Below are positions 17,901 through 26,689 of a stretch of 51,602 nt of DNA, in pieces. Below the pieces are notes generated by a model that had not been told where the DNA came from, ran no database searches, and was given only the letters and a program-made list of their open reading frames with translations. The position numbers and the translations under genes were made by a program. The DNA is from an uncultured Prevotella sp. (GTDB lineage Bacteria > Bacteroidota > Bacteroidia > Bacteroidales > Bacteroidaceae), in NCBI GenBank assembly GCA_900316015.1, contig ONBG01000021.1:1-51602 (forward strand), in the 5' to 3' direction. Positions within the stretch are counted from its first letter, which is position 1, and each line of letters opens with the position of its first letter.

Positions 17901-17908
17901 TTACTTTG
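17901..17908 (+). promoter_or_regulatory. Possible -7 box for kbl
   Basis: TTACTTTG is one base off TAnnTTTG. A start near 17912 would leave only about 13 nt before the ATG at 17925 but 25 nt before the ATG at 17937, which favours the second. Confidence 0.4.
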
Positions 17909-17936
17909 TACCAACGAAGTTTTAATGTTTAATATC

Positions 17937-19127
17937 ATGTACGGAAAAATCAAAGATTATCTCAGCAAGAACCTTGCTGATCTGAAAGCAGCAGGACTTT
18001 ACAAGGAAGAGCGAATCATAGAGAGTCCTCAGCGTGCTGCAATTACCGTGAAAGGTAAGGAAGTGCTTAATTTTTGTGCTAACAACTATCTGGGGTTGTC
18101 TGATAACCCTCGTATTATTGAGGCTTCCAAGAAGATGATGGATCGCCGTGGGTTCGGTATGTCATCTGTGCGCTTTATTTGTGGGACCCAAGATATCCAT
18201 AAGGAACTGGAAGCAGCCATCAGTGACTATTTCAAGACAGAAGATACGATTCTGTATGCGGCATGCTTTGATGCCAATGGCGGTCTATTCGGGTCTTTCC
18301 TGACGGACGAGGATGCTATTATCTCTGATGCCCTCAACCATGCCTCCATTATTGATGGTGTGCGCCTTTGCAAGGCAAAGAGATATCGTTATGCAAATGC
18401 TGACATGGAAGATTTGGAGCGTTGCCTGAAAGAGGCTCAGGCACAGCGCTTCCGTATCATCTGCACCGATGGCGTGTTCTCCATGGATGGCAATGTGGCC
18501 CCAATGGATAAGATCTGTGATTTAGCAGAGAAATATGACGCGCTTGTGATGGTGGATGAGTCCCATTCCGCAGGAGTCGTAGGGGCAACAGGTCATGGAG
18601 TCAGCGAGCTTTGCCATACTTATGGTCGCGTTGATATTTATACCGGAACGCTGGGCAAGTCGTTCGGTGGCGCTTTGGGCGGTTTTACAACGGGTCGCAA
18701 GGAGATCATCGATATGCTTCGTCAGAGTTCGCGTCCTTATTTGTTCTCGAATTCCTTGGCTCCCTGTATTGTTGGTGCCAGTCTTGAGGTGTTCAAAATG
18801 TTGAAAGAGAGTAATGACCTGCATGACAAGTTAGTTGAGAATGTCAATTACTTCCGTGATAAGATGATGGCAGCAGGGTTTGATATCAAGCCTACGCAGA
18901 GTGCTATCTGCGCCGTTATGTTGTATGATGCACCGCTCTCGCAGAAGTATGCAGCAAAACTGTTGGATGAGGGCATCTATGTTACGGGCTTCTATTATCC
19001 TGTCGTTCCGAAGGGTCAAGCCCGTATCCGCGTCCAGATCTCAGCTGGGCATAACAGGGAGCAGCTTGATCAGTGCATTGCAGCCTTTATCAAAGTTGGT
19101 AAAGAATTGAAAGTGCTGAAATCATAA
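17937..19127 (+). CDS. kbl: Glycine C-acetyltransferase (2-amino-3-ketobutyrate CoA ligase)
   Basis: The 396-residue PLP enzyme is a member of the alpha-oxoamine synthase family. It cleaves 2-amino-3-ketobutyrate with CoA to glycine and acetyl-CoA. Landmarks are NFCANNYLGLS near the N-terminus, the DESHSAGVVG block, and the PLP lysine K241 in GTLGKSFGG. Length and motifs match Kbl and not BioF or Spt, which is backed by the divergent threonine dehydrogenase. Residues before M5 of the longer frame (ATG 17925) look dispensable, and the promoter spacing favours 17937. Ends at a strong terminator. Confidence 0.92.
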   Translation: MYGKIKDYLSKNLADLKAAGLYKEERIIESPQRAAITVKGKEVLNFCANNYLGLSDNPRIIEASKKMMDRRGFGMSSVRFICGTQDIHKELEAAISDYFKTEDTILYAACFDANGGLFGSFLTDEDAIISDALNHASIIDGVRLCKAKRYRYANADMEDLERCLKEAQAQRFRIICTDGVFSMDGNVAPMDKICDLAEKYDALVMVDESHSAGVVGATGHGVSELCHTYGRVDIYTGTLGKSFGGALGGFTTGRKEIIDMLRQSSRPYLFSNSLAPCIVGASLEVFKMLKESNDLHDKLVENVNYFRDKMMAAGFDIKPTQSAICAVMLYDAPLSQKYAAKLLDEGIYVTGFYYPVVPKGQARIRVQISAGHNREQLDQCIAAFIKVGKELKVLKS

Positions 19128-19153
19128 CTTGTTAAAATAAGATGGTAAATCTT

Positions 19154-19197
19154 GATCGGGGCTGTGGAAAGCATGCCTGCCACAGCCCCGATCTTTT
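19154..19197 (+). terminator. Rho-independent terminator of kbl
   Basis: GATCGGGGCTGTGG pairs perfectly with CCACAGCCCCGATC (14 bp) and is followed by TTTT. It overlaps the stop of the convergent aldolase gene by two bases. The minus strand lacks a T-run, so it mainly serves kbl. Confidence 0.9.
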
Positions 19198-20224
19198 ATC
19201 CTAATATATTTCTCAAAGCCTCTATTTCTTCAGAAGTAGTAGACCAACTGGTCACAAACCGGCAGATGGTATGACGCGTGTCGTAAGATCCCCAACGAGA
19301 GAAGAGAACGTGTTTTGACAATCTCTCAACTTCCTCATTGGGAAGGATGACAAACTGTTGGTTCGTTGGGGACTCTATATAAAAAGGATAACCTTTGTCC
19401 AGAAAAAGCTGTTTCATTTCCTGGGCTTTCTCAAGGGCTTGCTTGGATATCTTGAAATAGAGTTGATGAGCGAATAAAGCATCAAATTGTAACCCAATCA
19501 TCCGGCTTTTTGCCACTAAGGCACCATGTCGCTTGATGATGGTGAAGATATGCCTTGGTGCATTGCCGTGGGGATAGACAACGGCCTCCCCACAAAGGGC
19601 ACCTACCTTGGTACCTCCTATATAGAAGACATCACAATGTGAAGCCAAGAATGGAAGGGAAATATCATTTCCGTCAGCCATGAGCCCATAGCCTAATCGG
19701 GCACCATCGACATACAGTTTCAGACCATATTTCCGGCAAATCAGGTGAATGTCTGCCAATTGTTGGGCAGTATATAATGTCCCATATTCAGATGGATAAG
19801 TCACATATACGAGCCCAGGTTGAACCATGTGTTCATAGCTTTCGTCAGCGTAAAAGGAATGAAGATAGTCATCTAATTCCTTTGCGTCCAGTAATCCATT
19901 GTGCTGAGGTAGGGCGATGACTTTATGGCCCGCAGCTTCAATGGCTCCTGCTTCATGCACGTTGATGTGTCCACATTCTGTTGTGATCACACCTTGATAC
20001 GATTCTAACATACTGTCAATGGCGGTCGCATTAGCCTGTGTCCCTCCGACTAAAAAGAAGATATCTGCATGAGGCGCTGCACAGGCCTCTTTGATTTCCT
20101 CTTTAGCATGATGGCTCCAACAGTCATCCCCGTATGTCAGACTTTGTTTTTTGTTGGTTTCCAGTAAATGTTGGAGTACATCAGGATGCGCTCCATTATT
20201 ATAATCGCATTCAAAAGAAATCAT
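19196..20224 (-). CDS. ltaE: Low-specificity L-threonine aldolase
   Basis: The 342-residue fold-type I PLP protein splits L-threonine (and allo-threonine) into glycine and acetaldehyde. The PLP lysine is K206 in YIGGTKVGAL, and YVDGARLGYG carries the cofactor-contacting aspartate. The N-terminal DYNNGAHP block is typical of the family. It lies 12 bp after the carbamoyltransferase and is probably the last gene of the minus-strand cluster. With tdh and kbl it makes a third local route from threonine to glycine. Related beta-eliminating lyases share the fold, so substrate preference is inferred. Confidence 0.85.
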   Translation of the reverse strand: MISFECDYNNGAHPDVLQHLLETNKKQSLTYGDDCWSHHAKEEIKEACAAPHADIFFLVGGTQANATAIDSMLESYQGVITTECGHINVHEAGAIEAAGHKVIALPQHNGLLDAKELDDYLHSFYADESYEHMVQPGLVYVTYPSEYGTLYTAQQLADIHLICRKYGLKLYVDGARLGYGLMADGNDISLPFLASHCDVFYIGGTKVGALCGEAVVYPHGNAPRHIFTIIKRHGALVAKSRMIGLQFDALFAHQLYFKISKQALEKAQEMKQLFLDKGYPFYIESPTNQQFVILPNEEVERLSKHVLFSRWGSYDTRHTICRFVTSWSTTSEEIEALRNILG

Positions 20225-20236
20225 TTGTGTTTGTGT

Positions 20237-21211
20237 TTATAAACTTTCCAATACTCTTTTGAGAACGACCTCTGCTGAGATCTCCCGGTTTGCTGCCTCT
20301 GGGATGACCAGGCTATGGTCACTTTCAATGACGTCGTCGGTGACGATCAATCCGCGCCGAACAGGTAAGCAGTGCATGAAATACCCATGGTTTGTCCAGC
20401 TCATATGTTCTGCATCAATGGTCCAATCCATATCTTGGCATAGGATATTTCCGTAATTGGCAGGCTGCTTGACACCGGGACAACTCCAGTTCTTCGCGTA
20501 GACGAAATCTGCATCTTCCAAGGCTTTCTTTTGGTCGTACTCTACTTGGGCTTTTCCCACAAACTTAGGATCCAGTTCATAGCCTTCCGGTTGCGTGATC
20601 ACGAAGTCAACATCAGCAGCATTCATCCATTGTGCGAAGGAATTAGGGACTGCCTGAGGAAGGGCACGACAATGGGGTGCCCAACTCATAACAACTTTAG
20701 GACGACGTGTATGCTTAAGTTCGTGCCATTTTTCTGCAATCGTGATAGTGTCTGCAAAAGCTTGCAGAGGGTGGACGGTAGCCGTTTCCATAGCGATCAC
20801 AGGGCGACCGCTGTATTTAACAAATTGATTGACAATGGTTTCAGCATAGTCATACTCCCGGTCTTTTAATCCTGCGAAGCTTCTCACGGCGATGATATCG
20901 CAATAACAACCCATGACGGGTATGGCCTCAAGAAGATGTTCACTTTTGTCGCCATCCATGATGACACCCCGTTCCGTCTCTAACTTCCATGCACCGGCAT
21001 TCACATCGAGCACAATCACGTTCATTCCTAAGTCCATGGCAGCTTTCTGTGTGGAAAGACGGGTGCGTAGACTGTTATTGAAGAAGATCATCAGCAAGGT
21101 TTTGTTTTTGCCCAATGCCTGGTATGCAAAACGATCTTTCTTCACTTCTAATGCCTCCTGCAATGCATTTTGCAGATTACCGAGGTCTTCTACATTGAAA
21201 AATGTTCTCAT
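20237..21211 (-). CDS. argF': N-acylornithine carbamoyltransferase (ArgF', acyl group uncertain)
   Basis: The 324-residue protein resembles the Bacteroides fragilis N-succinylornithine carbamoyltransferase along its length. It carries SLRTRLSTQ (carbamoyl-phosphate site, about 47-55) in place of the STRTR of true ornithine enzymes, and HCLPVRRG near the C-terminus. It makes N-acylcitrulline in arginine synthesis. Residue 90 decides the acyl group in studied enzymes: proline for succinyl (B. fragilis), glutamate for acetyl (Xanthomonas). Here the block reads GDKSEHL, so residue 90 is serine. The loop that is PHPRPLPQ in B. fragilis is PHCRALPQ here. It follows proA by 15 bp. Confidence 0.88.
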   Translation of the reverse strand: MRTFFNVEDLGNLQNALQEALEVKKDRFAYQALGKNKTLLMIFFNNSLRTRLSTQKAAMDLGMNVIVLDVNAGAWKLETERGVIMDGDKSEHLLEAIPVMGCYCDIIAVRSFAGLKDREYDYAETIVNQFVKYSGRPVIAMETATVHPLQAFADTITIAEKWHELKHTRRPKVVMSWAPHCRALPQAVPNSFAQWMNAADVDFVITQPEGYELDPKFVGKAQVEYDQKKALEDADFVYAKNWSCPGVKQPANYGNILCQDMDWTIDAEHMSWTNHGYFMHCLPVRRGLIVTDDVIESDHSLVIPEAANREISAEVVLKRVLESL

Positions 21212-21226
21212 GTTTTTATTGTCTTT

Positions 21227-22477
21227 TTATGGTCTAACTTGTCCATGTCCCCTGATCAGCCATTTGTATGTCGTTATCTCTTCCAATCCCATGGGACCAC
21301 GAGGACCTAGTTTCTGTGTGCTGATTCCTATTTCAGCACCTAATCCGAATTGCGCGCCATCAGTAAAACTTGTCGGTGCATTGACATAGACACAAGCAGC
21401 ATCCACCTCCTGTTGGAATTTTAGCGCGACCATTCTGTTCTCGGTGATAATGCATTCACTGTGTCCACTGCCATGCAAGGCTATATGGGCGATGGCTTCA
21501 TCTACGTCCTGAACGGTTCGTATTCCCATTTTATAGTCCATCCACTCTGTATCAAAGGTCCGTTCTTGAGAAGGGTATAGTAGGCTGGCAGGATATCGTC
21601 CGTTGAGTGCGGAGTAGGCTTCACGATCTGCATAGAGCCATACATGGTGTTCTGCCAATGGCTTGCAAAGTATATCCAAATCCTCCAGGCGATCCCGGTT
21701 GATCAGTAATGTGTCAAGGGCGTTGCAGACACTGGGACGACGCGTTTTCGCATTATGGATAATGGCGGGTCCAATCTGGATGTCACCATCTTTATCAAAA
21801 TATGCGTGAACAACCCCAGCACCCGTCTCAATCACAGGAACCTTGGCCGTATTACGGACGAACTTGATGAGTTCTTTCCCTCCTCGTGGGATGCAAAGGT
21901 CAATATATCCCACTGCATTCAGCATTTCCCCTGTTGCCTCATGGGTGGCAGGTAACAACGCTACGACATTAGGATCAATGTTGTGCTTGACCAATACTTC
22001 ATGAATCAGTTTTACTGCTGCGCGATTGGAGTGATCGGCATCTTTTCCGCCTTTTAGGATAGCGGCATTTCCACTTTTAAAACAAAGGGAAAATACGTCA
22101 TAAGTGACATTCGGGCGTGCTTCATAGATCATGCCTATAACGCCATATGGGACAGAAATGCGTTGTAGGTGCAATCCATTCTTCAGTTTTTCTTCCTTTA
22201 GGATTTTTCCTAAGGGCGATGGAAGGGATGCTACATGCAATATCCCAGAAGTAATCTCTTCCAGCCGCTGAGGCGTGAGAAGCAGACGGTCATAAAGAGG
22301 ATGCTGGCTGTCCATCTGTGACAGATCGATTGCATTGGCAGTTAATAATTCCTCTTGATGGCTGATGATCGCATGGGCGACCTCCCTGAGGACAGCATTA
22401 CGCTCTTCATCGTGGAGCTGTGCTAACTTTTTACAGGACGCTTTGACGCGTTTGAATATGGATTCAAGCCTACTCAT
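21227..22477 (-). CDS. proA: Glutamate-5-semialdehyde dehydrogenase (gamma-glutamyl phosphate reductase)
   Basis: The 416-residue aldehyde-dehydrogenase-fold enzyme reduces gamma-glutamyl phosphate with NADPH, the second step of proline synthesis. The catalytic cysteine is C251 in RRPSVCNALD, and the GMIYEARPNVT block (about 115-125) is diagnostic of ProA. Length is normal. It begins 8 bp after proB, so the two are cotranscribed and their products act in sequence. Confidence 0.95.
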   Translation of the reverse strand: MSRLESIFKRVKASCKKLAQLHDEERNAVLREVAHAIISHQEELLTANAIDLSQMDSQHPLYDRLLLTPQRLEEITSGILHVASLPSPLGKILKEEKLKNGLHLQRISVPYGVIGMIYEARPNVTYDVFSLCFKSGNAAILKGGKDADHSNRAAVKLIHEVLVKHNIDPNVVALLPATHEATGEMLNAVGYIDLCIPRGGKELIKFVRNTAKVPVIETGAGVVHAYFDKDGDIQIGPAIIHNAKTRRPSVCNALDTLLINRDRLEDLDILCKPLAEHHVWLYADREAYSALNGRYPASLLYPSQERTFDTEWMDYKMGIRTVQDVDEAIAHIALHGSGHSECIITENRMVALKFQQEVDAACVYVNAPTSFTDGAQFGLGAEIGISTQKLGPRGPMGLEEITTYKWLIRGHGQVRP

Positions 22478-22485
22478 CTGCCGTT

Positions 22486-23556
22486 TTATTCTAAGTATAG
22501 GTAATCGTAGTGTACCAAGGGTTTCAGTTCATGTACGCCCATGTTTTTTCTTGCTTCTGTAGCAGTATAGCTACTACGTCCTATGGCGATGGCTTTTCCC
22601 TTCTCGTCGACAATGCTGATCAGGTCGCCCTCTTCGAATTCACCTTCAATACGAATAACACCCACGAGAAGCAGGCTCACCGCTTTATCCCCCTTTAAAG
22701 CTTCAACAGCATTTCTATTGATGAAAGCAGTTCCCTTTGTAAAGCTCTCACTATGGGCAATCCATTTCTTTATATTGGAAGGGGATGCAGGTTGGGGATG
22801 GAACTCCGTGTGCAAGGTTTCCTTAGGTCGGATGGCGAGATGTATTAAAATATTATCTCTCTTGCCGTTGGCGATGATCACCTTGATACCTTCCTCTGCC
22901 ACTTTCTTGGCAATGTTAGCTTTCGTGATCATTCCTCCTCGTCCAAACCCACTTCTTTCGGTTTGGATATAATCACGGAGATCATAGTCACGATTGACAA
23001 TCTGGATCACGCTTGAGCGTGCGTCCTTGGGAGAGCCATCATAGATCCCATCTACATTACTCAAAAGGATCAGTGTCTCTGCATTCATCATAGAAGCGAC
23101 AAGTCCAGAGAGCTCGTCATTATCCGTGAACATCAGTTCGGTAACGCTTACGGTATCATTCTCATTGATGACAGGGATGACCCCGTTTTGTAGCATCACG
23201 GCCATGCAGGCTCTTTGATTTAGATATTCGTTGCGGGTAGCGAAACTCTCTTTCATGGTCAGGATTTGTCCGATGTGGATCCCGTATTCTCGAAAAAGAT
23301 CGTAGTAAAGTCCGATAAGCTTCACCTGACCAGTAGCAGAAAATAATTGGCGTTGTTGCACACTGTCAAGTTTACGGTTAACCCGCAGTTCACTTTTCCC
23401 GCATGCGACAGATCCAGAGGAGACCAAAATTACCTGATAGTCATGTTTGCGCAACCAGACGATCTGGTCTACAATATTGGACATGCGGGTAACATCGATC
23501 TTTCCGTCGCTGCGAGTAAGGACATTGCTCCCGACTTTTACTACGATTCTTTTCAT
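22486..23556 (-). CDS. proB: Glutamate 5-kinase with PUA domain
   Basis: The 356-residue protein phosphorylates glutamate at the start of proline synthesis. It has an amino-acid-kinase domain (VKVGSNVLT at the N-terminus, then INENDTVS and GRGGMITK) and a C-terminal PUA domain from about residue 275. Its ATG overlaps the stop of the upstream acyl-CoA synthetase by 4 bp (ATGA), so the two are translationally coupled even though they are not obviously linked in function. ProB enzymes are commonly inhibited by proline. Confidence 0.95.
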   Translation of the reverse strand: MKRIVVKVGSNVLTRSDGKIDVTRMSNIVDQIVWLRKHDYQVILVSSGSVACGKSELRVNRKLDSVQQRQLFSATGQVKLIGLYYDLFREYGIHIGQILTMKESFATRNEYLNQRACMAVMLQNGVIPVINENDTVSVTELMFTDNDELSGLVASMMNAETLILLSNVDGIYDGSPKDARSSVIQIVNRDYDLRDYIQTERSGFGRGGMITKANIAKKVAEEGIKVIIANGKRDNILIHLAIRPKETLHTEFHPQPASPSNIKKWIAHSESFTKGTAFINRNAVEALKGDKAVSLLLVGVIRIEGEFEEGDLISIVDEKGKAIAIGRSSYTATEARKNMGVHELKPLVHYDYLYLE

Positions 23557-25232
23557 GACTGATGATTATCTTTCTCTCGGATTTCTACACGGCGAATCTT
23601 TCCTGATATCGTCTTAGGCAATTCTTTAACGAATTCAATGATTCGTGGGTATTTATAGGGCGCAGTCTCGTGTTTAACGTGTTCTTGAAGTTCTTTGATC
23701 AAGGACTCTTTGTCTCTTTCCTTGTATTCTTTCGCAAGGACAACAGTTGCTTTGACAACCATGCCTCGGATAGGGTCGGGTACTCCTGTGATTGCGCATT
23801 CTACCACGGCAGGATGGGTCATGAGAGCACTTTCCACTTCAAAGGGACCGATGCGGTATCCAGAACTTTTAATGACGTCATCAATGCGCCCAACGAACCA
23901 GTAATAGCCGTCCTCATCACGCCATGCCATATCACCAGTATGATAGAAGCCATCGTGCCATGCTTCTAAGGTCTTAGCTTCATCACGATAGTAGCCTTTG
24001 AAGAGTCCAATGGGCTTTTTGTCTCCTACCTTGACACAAAGCTCCCCCTTTTCACCATCCTCACATGCAGAACCGTCGGGCTTGAGCAGACGAATATCAT
24101 ACTGAGGGTTGGGCTTCCCCATGCTTCCTGGCTTTGGGCTGATCCATGGGAAGGTGCCTAAGGTCATTGTCGTTTCTGTTTGCCCGAATCCTTCCATCAG
24201 CCTGATTCCTGTCAGGTGATAGAATTTTTCGTACACTGCGGGTTCCAATGCCTCGCCAGCCGTCGTGCAGTACTTCAGAGAGGAAAGGTCATATTGGGAA
24301 AAATCTTCCTGTATCATGAATCGATAAATTGTAGGAGGAGCACAGAAAGAAGTTATATGGTATTTCTCTATGGCACGCATGATTTTTTCGGCTGTGAACT
24401 TCTCGTGGTCATAGACAAATACGGTTGCTCCTGCAAACCACTGCCCATAGAGCTTACCCCAAACCGCCTTGCCCCAACCAGTATCAGCAACGGTCAGATG
24501 AATACTGTTTTCATCCAGATTGTGCCAGTAGACACCCGTTGTCAGGTGCCCTAATGCATAAAGATAGTCGTGGGCCACCATTTTGGGTTCCCCGCTTGTG
24601 CCACTCGTAAAGTACATTAACATGGTATCCTCATTGGTGTTGACGTGCTCAGGGCGGACAAATTGGGGGGCTTTCTTCCATTCTGCATTCCAATCGTGAA
24701 AGCCTTCGGGGACTGAATGGCTGATTTGTGCCAGAGAATTGACTGCGATAAGAATCTTTACAGAAGGACTTTCTGGAAGGGATTTCTTGATCTGCGTCGT
24801 GACGTATTCGTCGTTCACGCAGATGATCGCCTTGATAGAAGCCCTTTGGTTGCGGTAGACTATGTCTTTAGCTGTCAACATGTGTGTGGCAGGAATGGCT
24901 ATAGCCCCTAATTTACAAAGGGCAAGCATAGACAACCACCACTGGTAATGCCGTTTCAGGATGAGCATCACCATGTCTCCTCTGCCAATGCCAAGACTTT
25001 GATAATAACTGGCAACTTGATCTGTCTGTTCTTTTAAATCCTTGAAGGTAAAGCGGATTTCTTCGCCTCGCTCACTGGTCCAAAGTAATGCTAATTTATT
25101 GGGTTCTTCTTCTGCCCATGCGTCCATGACATCATAGGCAAAGTTAAAATTCTCGGGTAGGATAAAGTGCAGATTCTGTTTGAAATCATCTTCTGAGGTG
25201 AAATGAGTCTGCGTTAAAAATCTTTCTATCAT
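23553..25232 (-). CDS. AMP-forming acyl-CoA synthetase (ACSM-like)
   Basis: The 559-residue adenylate-forming enzyme activates a carboxylic acid with ATP and CoA. The core motifs are present: YFTSGTSGEPKM (207-218), GFGQTETT, YHTGDMAWRDEDGYYWF, then GRIDDVIKSSGYRIGP and the catalytic lysine K545 in SGKIRR. Overall it looks closest to medium-chain or short-branched acyl-CoA synthetases, but the substrate is unknown. It sits between an XRE-cupin regulator and proB. Pairing with a cupin regulator is common in anaerobes and suggests that the regulator senses the same acid. Confidence 0.85.
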   Translation of the reverse strand: MIERFLTQTHFTSEDDFKQNLHFILPENFNFAYDVMDAWAEEEPNKLALLWTSERGEEIRFTFKDLKEQTDQVASYYQSLGIGRGDMVMLILKRHYQWWLSMLALCKLGAIAIPATHMLTAKDIVYRNQRASIKAIICVNDEYVTTQIKKSLPESPSVKILIAVNSLAQISHSVPEGFHDWNAEWKKAPQFVRPEHVNTNEDTMLMYFTSGTSGEPKMVAHDYLYALGHLTTGVYWHNLDENSIHLTVADTGWGKAVWGKLYGQWFAGATVFVYDHEKFTAEKIMRAIEKYHITSFCAPPTIYRFMIQEDFSQYDLSSLKYCTTAGEALEPAVYEKFYHLTGIRLMEGFGQTETTMTLGTFPWISPKPGSMGKPNPQYDIRLLKPDGSACEDGEKGELCVKVGDKKPIGLFKGYYRDEAKTLEAWHDGFYHTGDMAWRDEDGYYWFVGRIDDVIKSSGYRIGPFEVESALMTHPAVVECAITGVPDPIRGMVVKATVVLAKEYKERDKESLIKELQEHVKHETAPYKYPRIIEFVKELPKTISGKIRRVEIREKDNHQS

Positions 25233-25269
25233 TGTTTTGAAGTGAAAAAACGAAAAACTTATTTCTTTG

Positions 25270-25827
25270 TTATGAGAAGATGATAGCCAAGAATTTACAA
25301 GGTTCTTCTCCTAAGGTACACATGCCATGGGGCTGTGTGGAATCAAAATAAATGCTATCTCCTTCGTTCAGTATCAACTCTTTCTTGCCAATTGTCAGGG
25401 CCATGGAGCCTTCGAGTACCATATTGAATTCCTGTCCAGGGTGTGAGTTCATCTCCTTGGGAGTACCAGCTGGCTTTGGCTCCACCGTGACGATGAAAGG
25501 ATCTGCCTTGCGACCCCTGAACCCAGAAGCAAGGCTTTCGTAATGATAAGCCTTGCGTCTTTCAACACTCAAGCCCTTTCCTTTCCTTGTCAGGAAATAG
25601 GAATGCATGTGAGGTTCCTCTCCAAAAAGGAGAACATCCAGTGCAATTCCATACTGCTTTGAAATTTTCTGCAGCGTACTGACGGAGAGTTCACTTTCCC
25701 CATTCTCCATCTTTTCGTATTGTTCTACGGAGAGTCCGCAGAGATGAGCGATTTCTTCCTTTGGGATATCGAGGACATCCCTCAATCCCTTCAGTCTTTC
25801 GCCGATTTGCTTAATCTGTTCATCCAT
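25270..25827 (-). CDS. XRE-family regulator with cupin sensor domain
   Basis: From ATG 25827 the protein has 185 residues: an N-terminal helix-turn-helix (about 8-65, with EEIAHLCGLSVEQYEKMENG) and a C-terminal cupin barrel (about 105-182, with HPGQEFNMVLEGSM and FDSTQPHGM, whose histidines could bind metal or ligand). Such proteins control one or a few nearby genes in response to a small acid. An ATG nine codons upstream (25854) lies inside the -7 promoter box, so it cannot be transcribed, which fixes the start at 25827. It ends 37 bp before the acyl-CoA synthetase gene, its likely target. Confidence 0.88.
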   Translation of the reverse strand: MDEQIKQIGERLKGLRDVLDIPKEEIAHLCGLSVEQYEKMENGESELSVSTLQKISKQYGIALDVLLFGEEPHMHSYFLTRKGKGLSVERRKAYHYESLASGFRGRKADPFIVTVEPKPAGTPKEMNSHPGQEFNMVLEGSMALTIGKKELILNEGDSIYFDSTQPHGMCTLGEEPCKFLAIIFS

Positions 25828-25851
25828 ATTCGTTTGCTTTAATGATATCGG

Positions 25852-25883
25852 CAAAAATAGGAAATATTTTTCGAATGGAGAAA
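25852..25883 (-). promoter_or_regulatory. Promoter of the XRE-cupin / acyl-CoA synthetase unit
   Basis: On the minus strand TTTC (25883-25880), 20 bp, then TATTTTTG (25859-25852). The -7 box fits the consensus and the -33 box is one base off. Transcription would start near 25848. It shows that proC is not the only source of transcript for the downstream genes. Confidence 0.6.
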
Positions 25884-25903
25884 TATACCCTTTACTTTTT
25901 TGC

Positions 25904-26689
25904 TTACTGGAGTCCAGCTTTCAGTCCCCGGATCACAGCACTGGTGAATCCTGCGTGCTCCATCTCGTTCAATCCTTTGATGGTTACTCCGCCTGGTGTT
26001 GTCACTAAATCTATGGCGGCTTCTGGGTGAAGCCTACTTGCTTGTAATACTTCTACTGCTCCTTTGACGGTTTGTTGAACGATTTCCTGGGCCATGTCAG
26101 CTTTGAATCCTAATTCCACGCCTCCTTCTATGGAAGCACGGATAAAGCGCATAGCATAGGCAATTCCACAAGAGGCGAGAGTCGTACCTGCACCTAATTG
26201 TCGTTCCTCCGTAATAAAGGAAATCCCCAGTTCATCGAAGATCCCTTTGATCGTTTTTGTCTGTGCTTCTGTTGCACCTGTTGGGACAATGAAGGTTGTG
26301 GATGCTTTCTGGGCAATGGCAATGTTCGGGATGACGAGGAAAAAAGGCAGAACCTTCCCCTTTTTATCCAGCCAGCCCTTGATTTGTTCCACAGAGACAC
26401 CTGCAGCAACAATGATGAGCATCTGACTTTGATAATCCAATATATCTTTGATCTCTGTCAACACACTTCCTACGATCCAAGGCTTAACAACTATGCTGAC
26501 GATGTCTGGTCCATCGGCAGCAGCAGTATTGCTCGTAGTAACACTGGCACCTAATTGAGCGTACTTTTCGAGTTTTGCCTCAGTAGGATCAGCAACTGTG
26601 ATGTCTGACGGCTTGAAAGTTTCGCTTTTGAGTAATCCTTCAACGAAGGAGCCGCCCATGGCACCTGCACCTATAACTGCTATTTTCAT
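25904..26689 (-). CDS. proC: Pyrroline-5-carboxylate reductase
   Basis: The 261-residue enzyme reduces pyrroline-5-carboxylate to proline. It has the dinucleotide loop GAGAMGGSFVEGLL at residues 7-20 and the C-terminal conserved stretch TPGGVTIKGLNEME, which identifies ProC. It overlaps argD by 4 bp (ATGA). Its presence in the arginine unit links the two glutamate-derived pathways, while proA and proB lie further down the same strand. Confidence 0.95.
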   Translation of the reverse strand: MKIAVIGAGAMGGSFVEGLLKSETFKPSDITVADPTEAKLEKYAQLGASVTTSNTAAADGPDIVSIVVKPWIVGSVLTEIKDILDYQSQMLIIVAAGVSVEQIKGWLDKKGKVLPFFLVIPNIAIAQKASTTFIVPTGATEAQTKTIKGIFDELGISFITEERQLGAGTTLASCGIAYAMRFIRASIEGGVELGFKADMAQEIVQQTVKGAVEVLQASRLHPEAAIDLVTTPGGVTIKGLNEMEHAGFTSAVIRGLKAGLQ

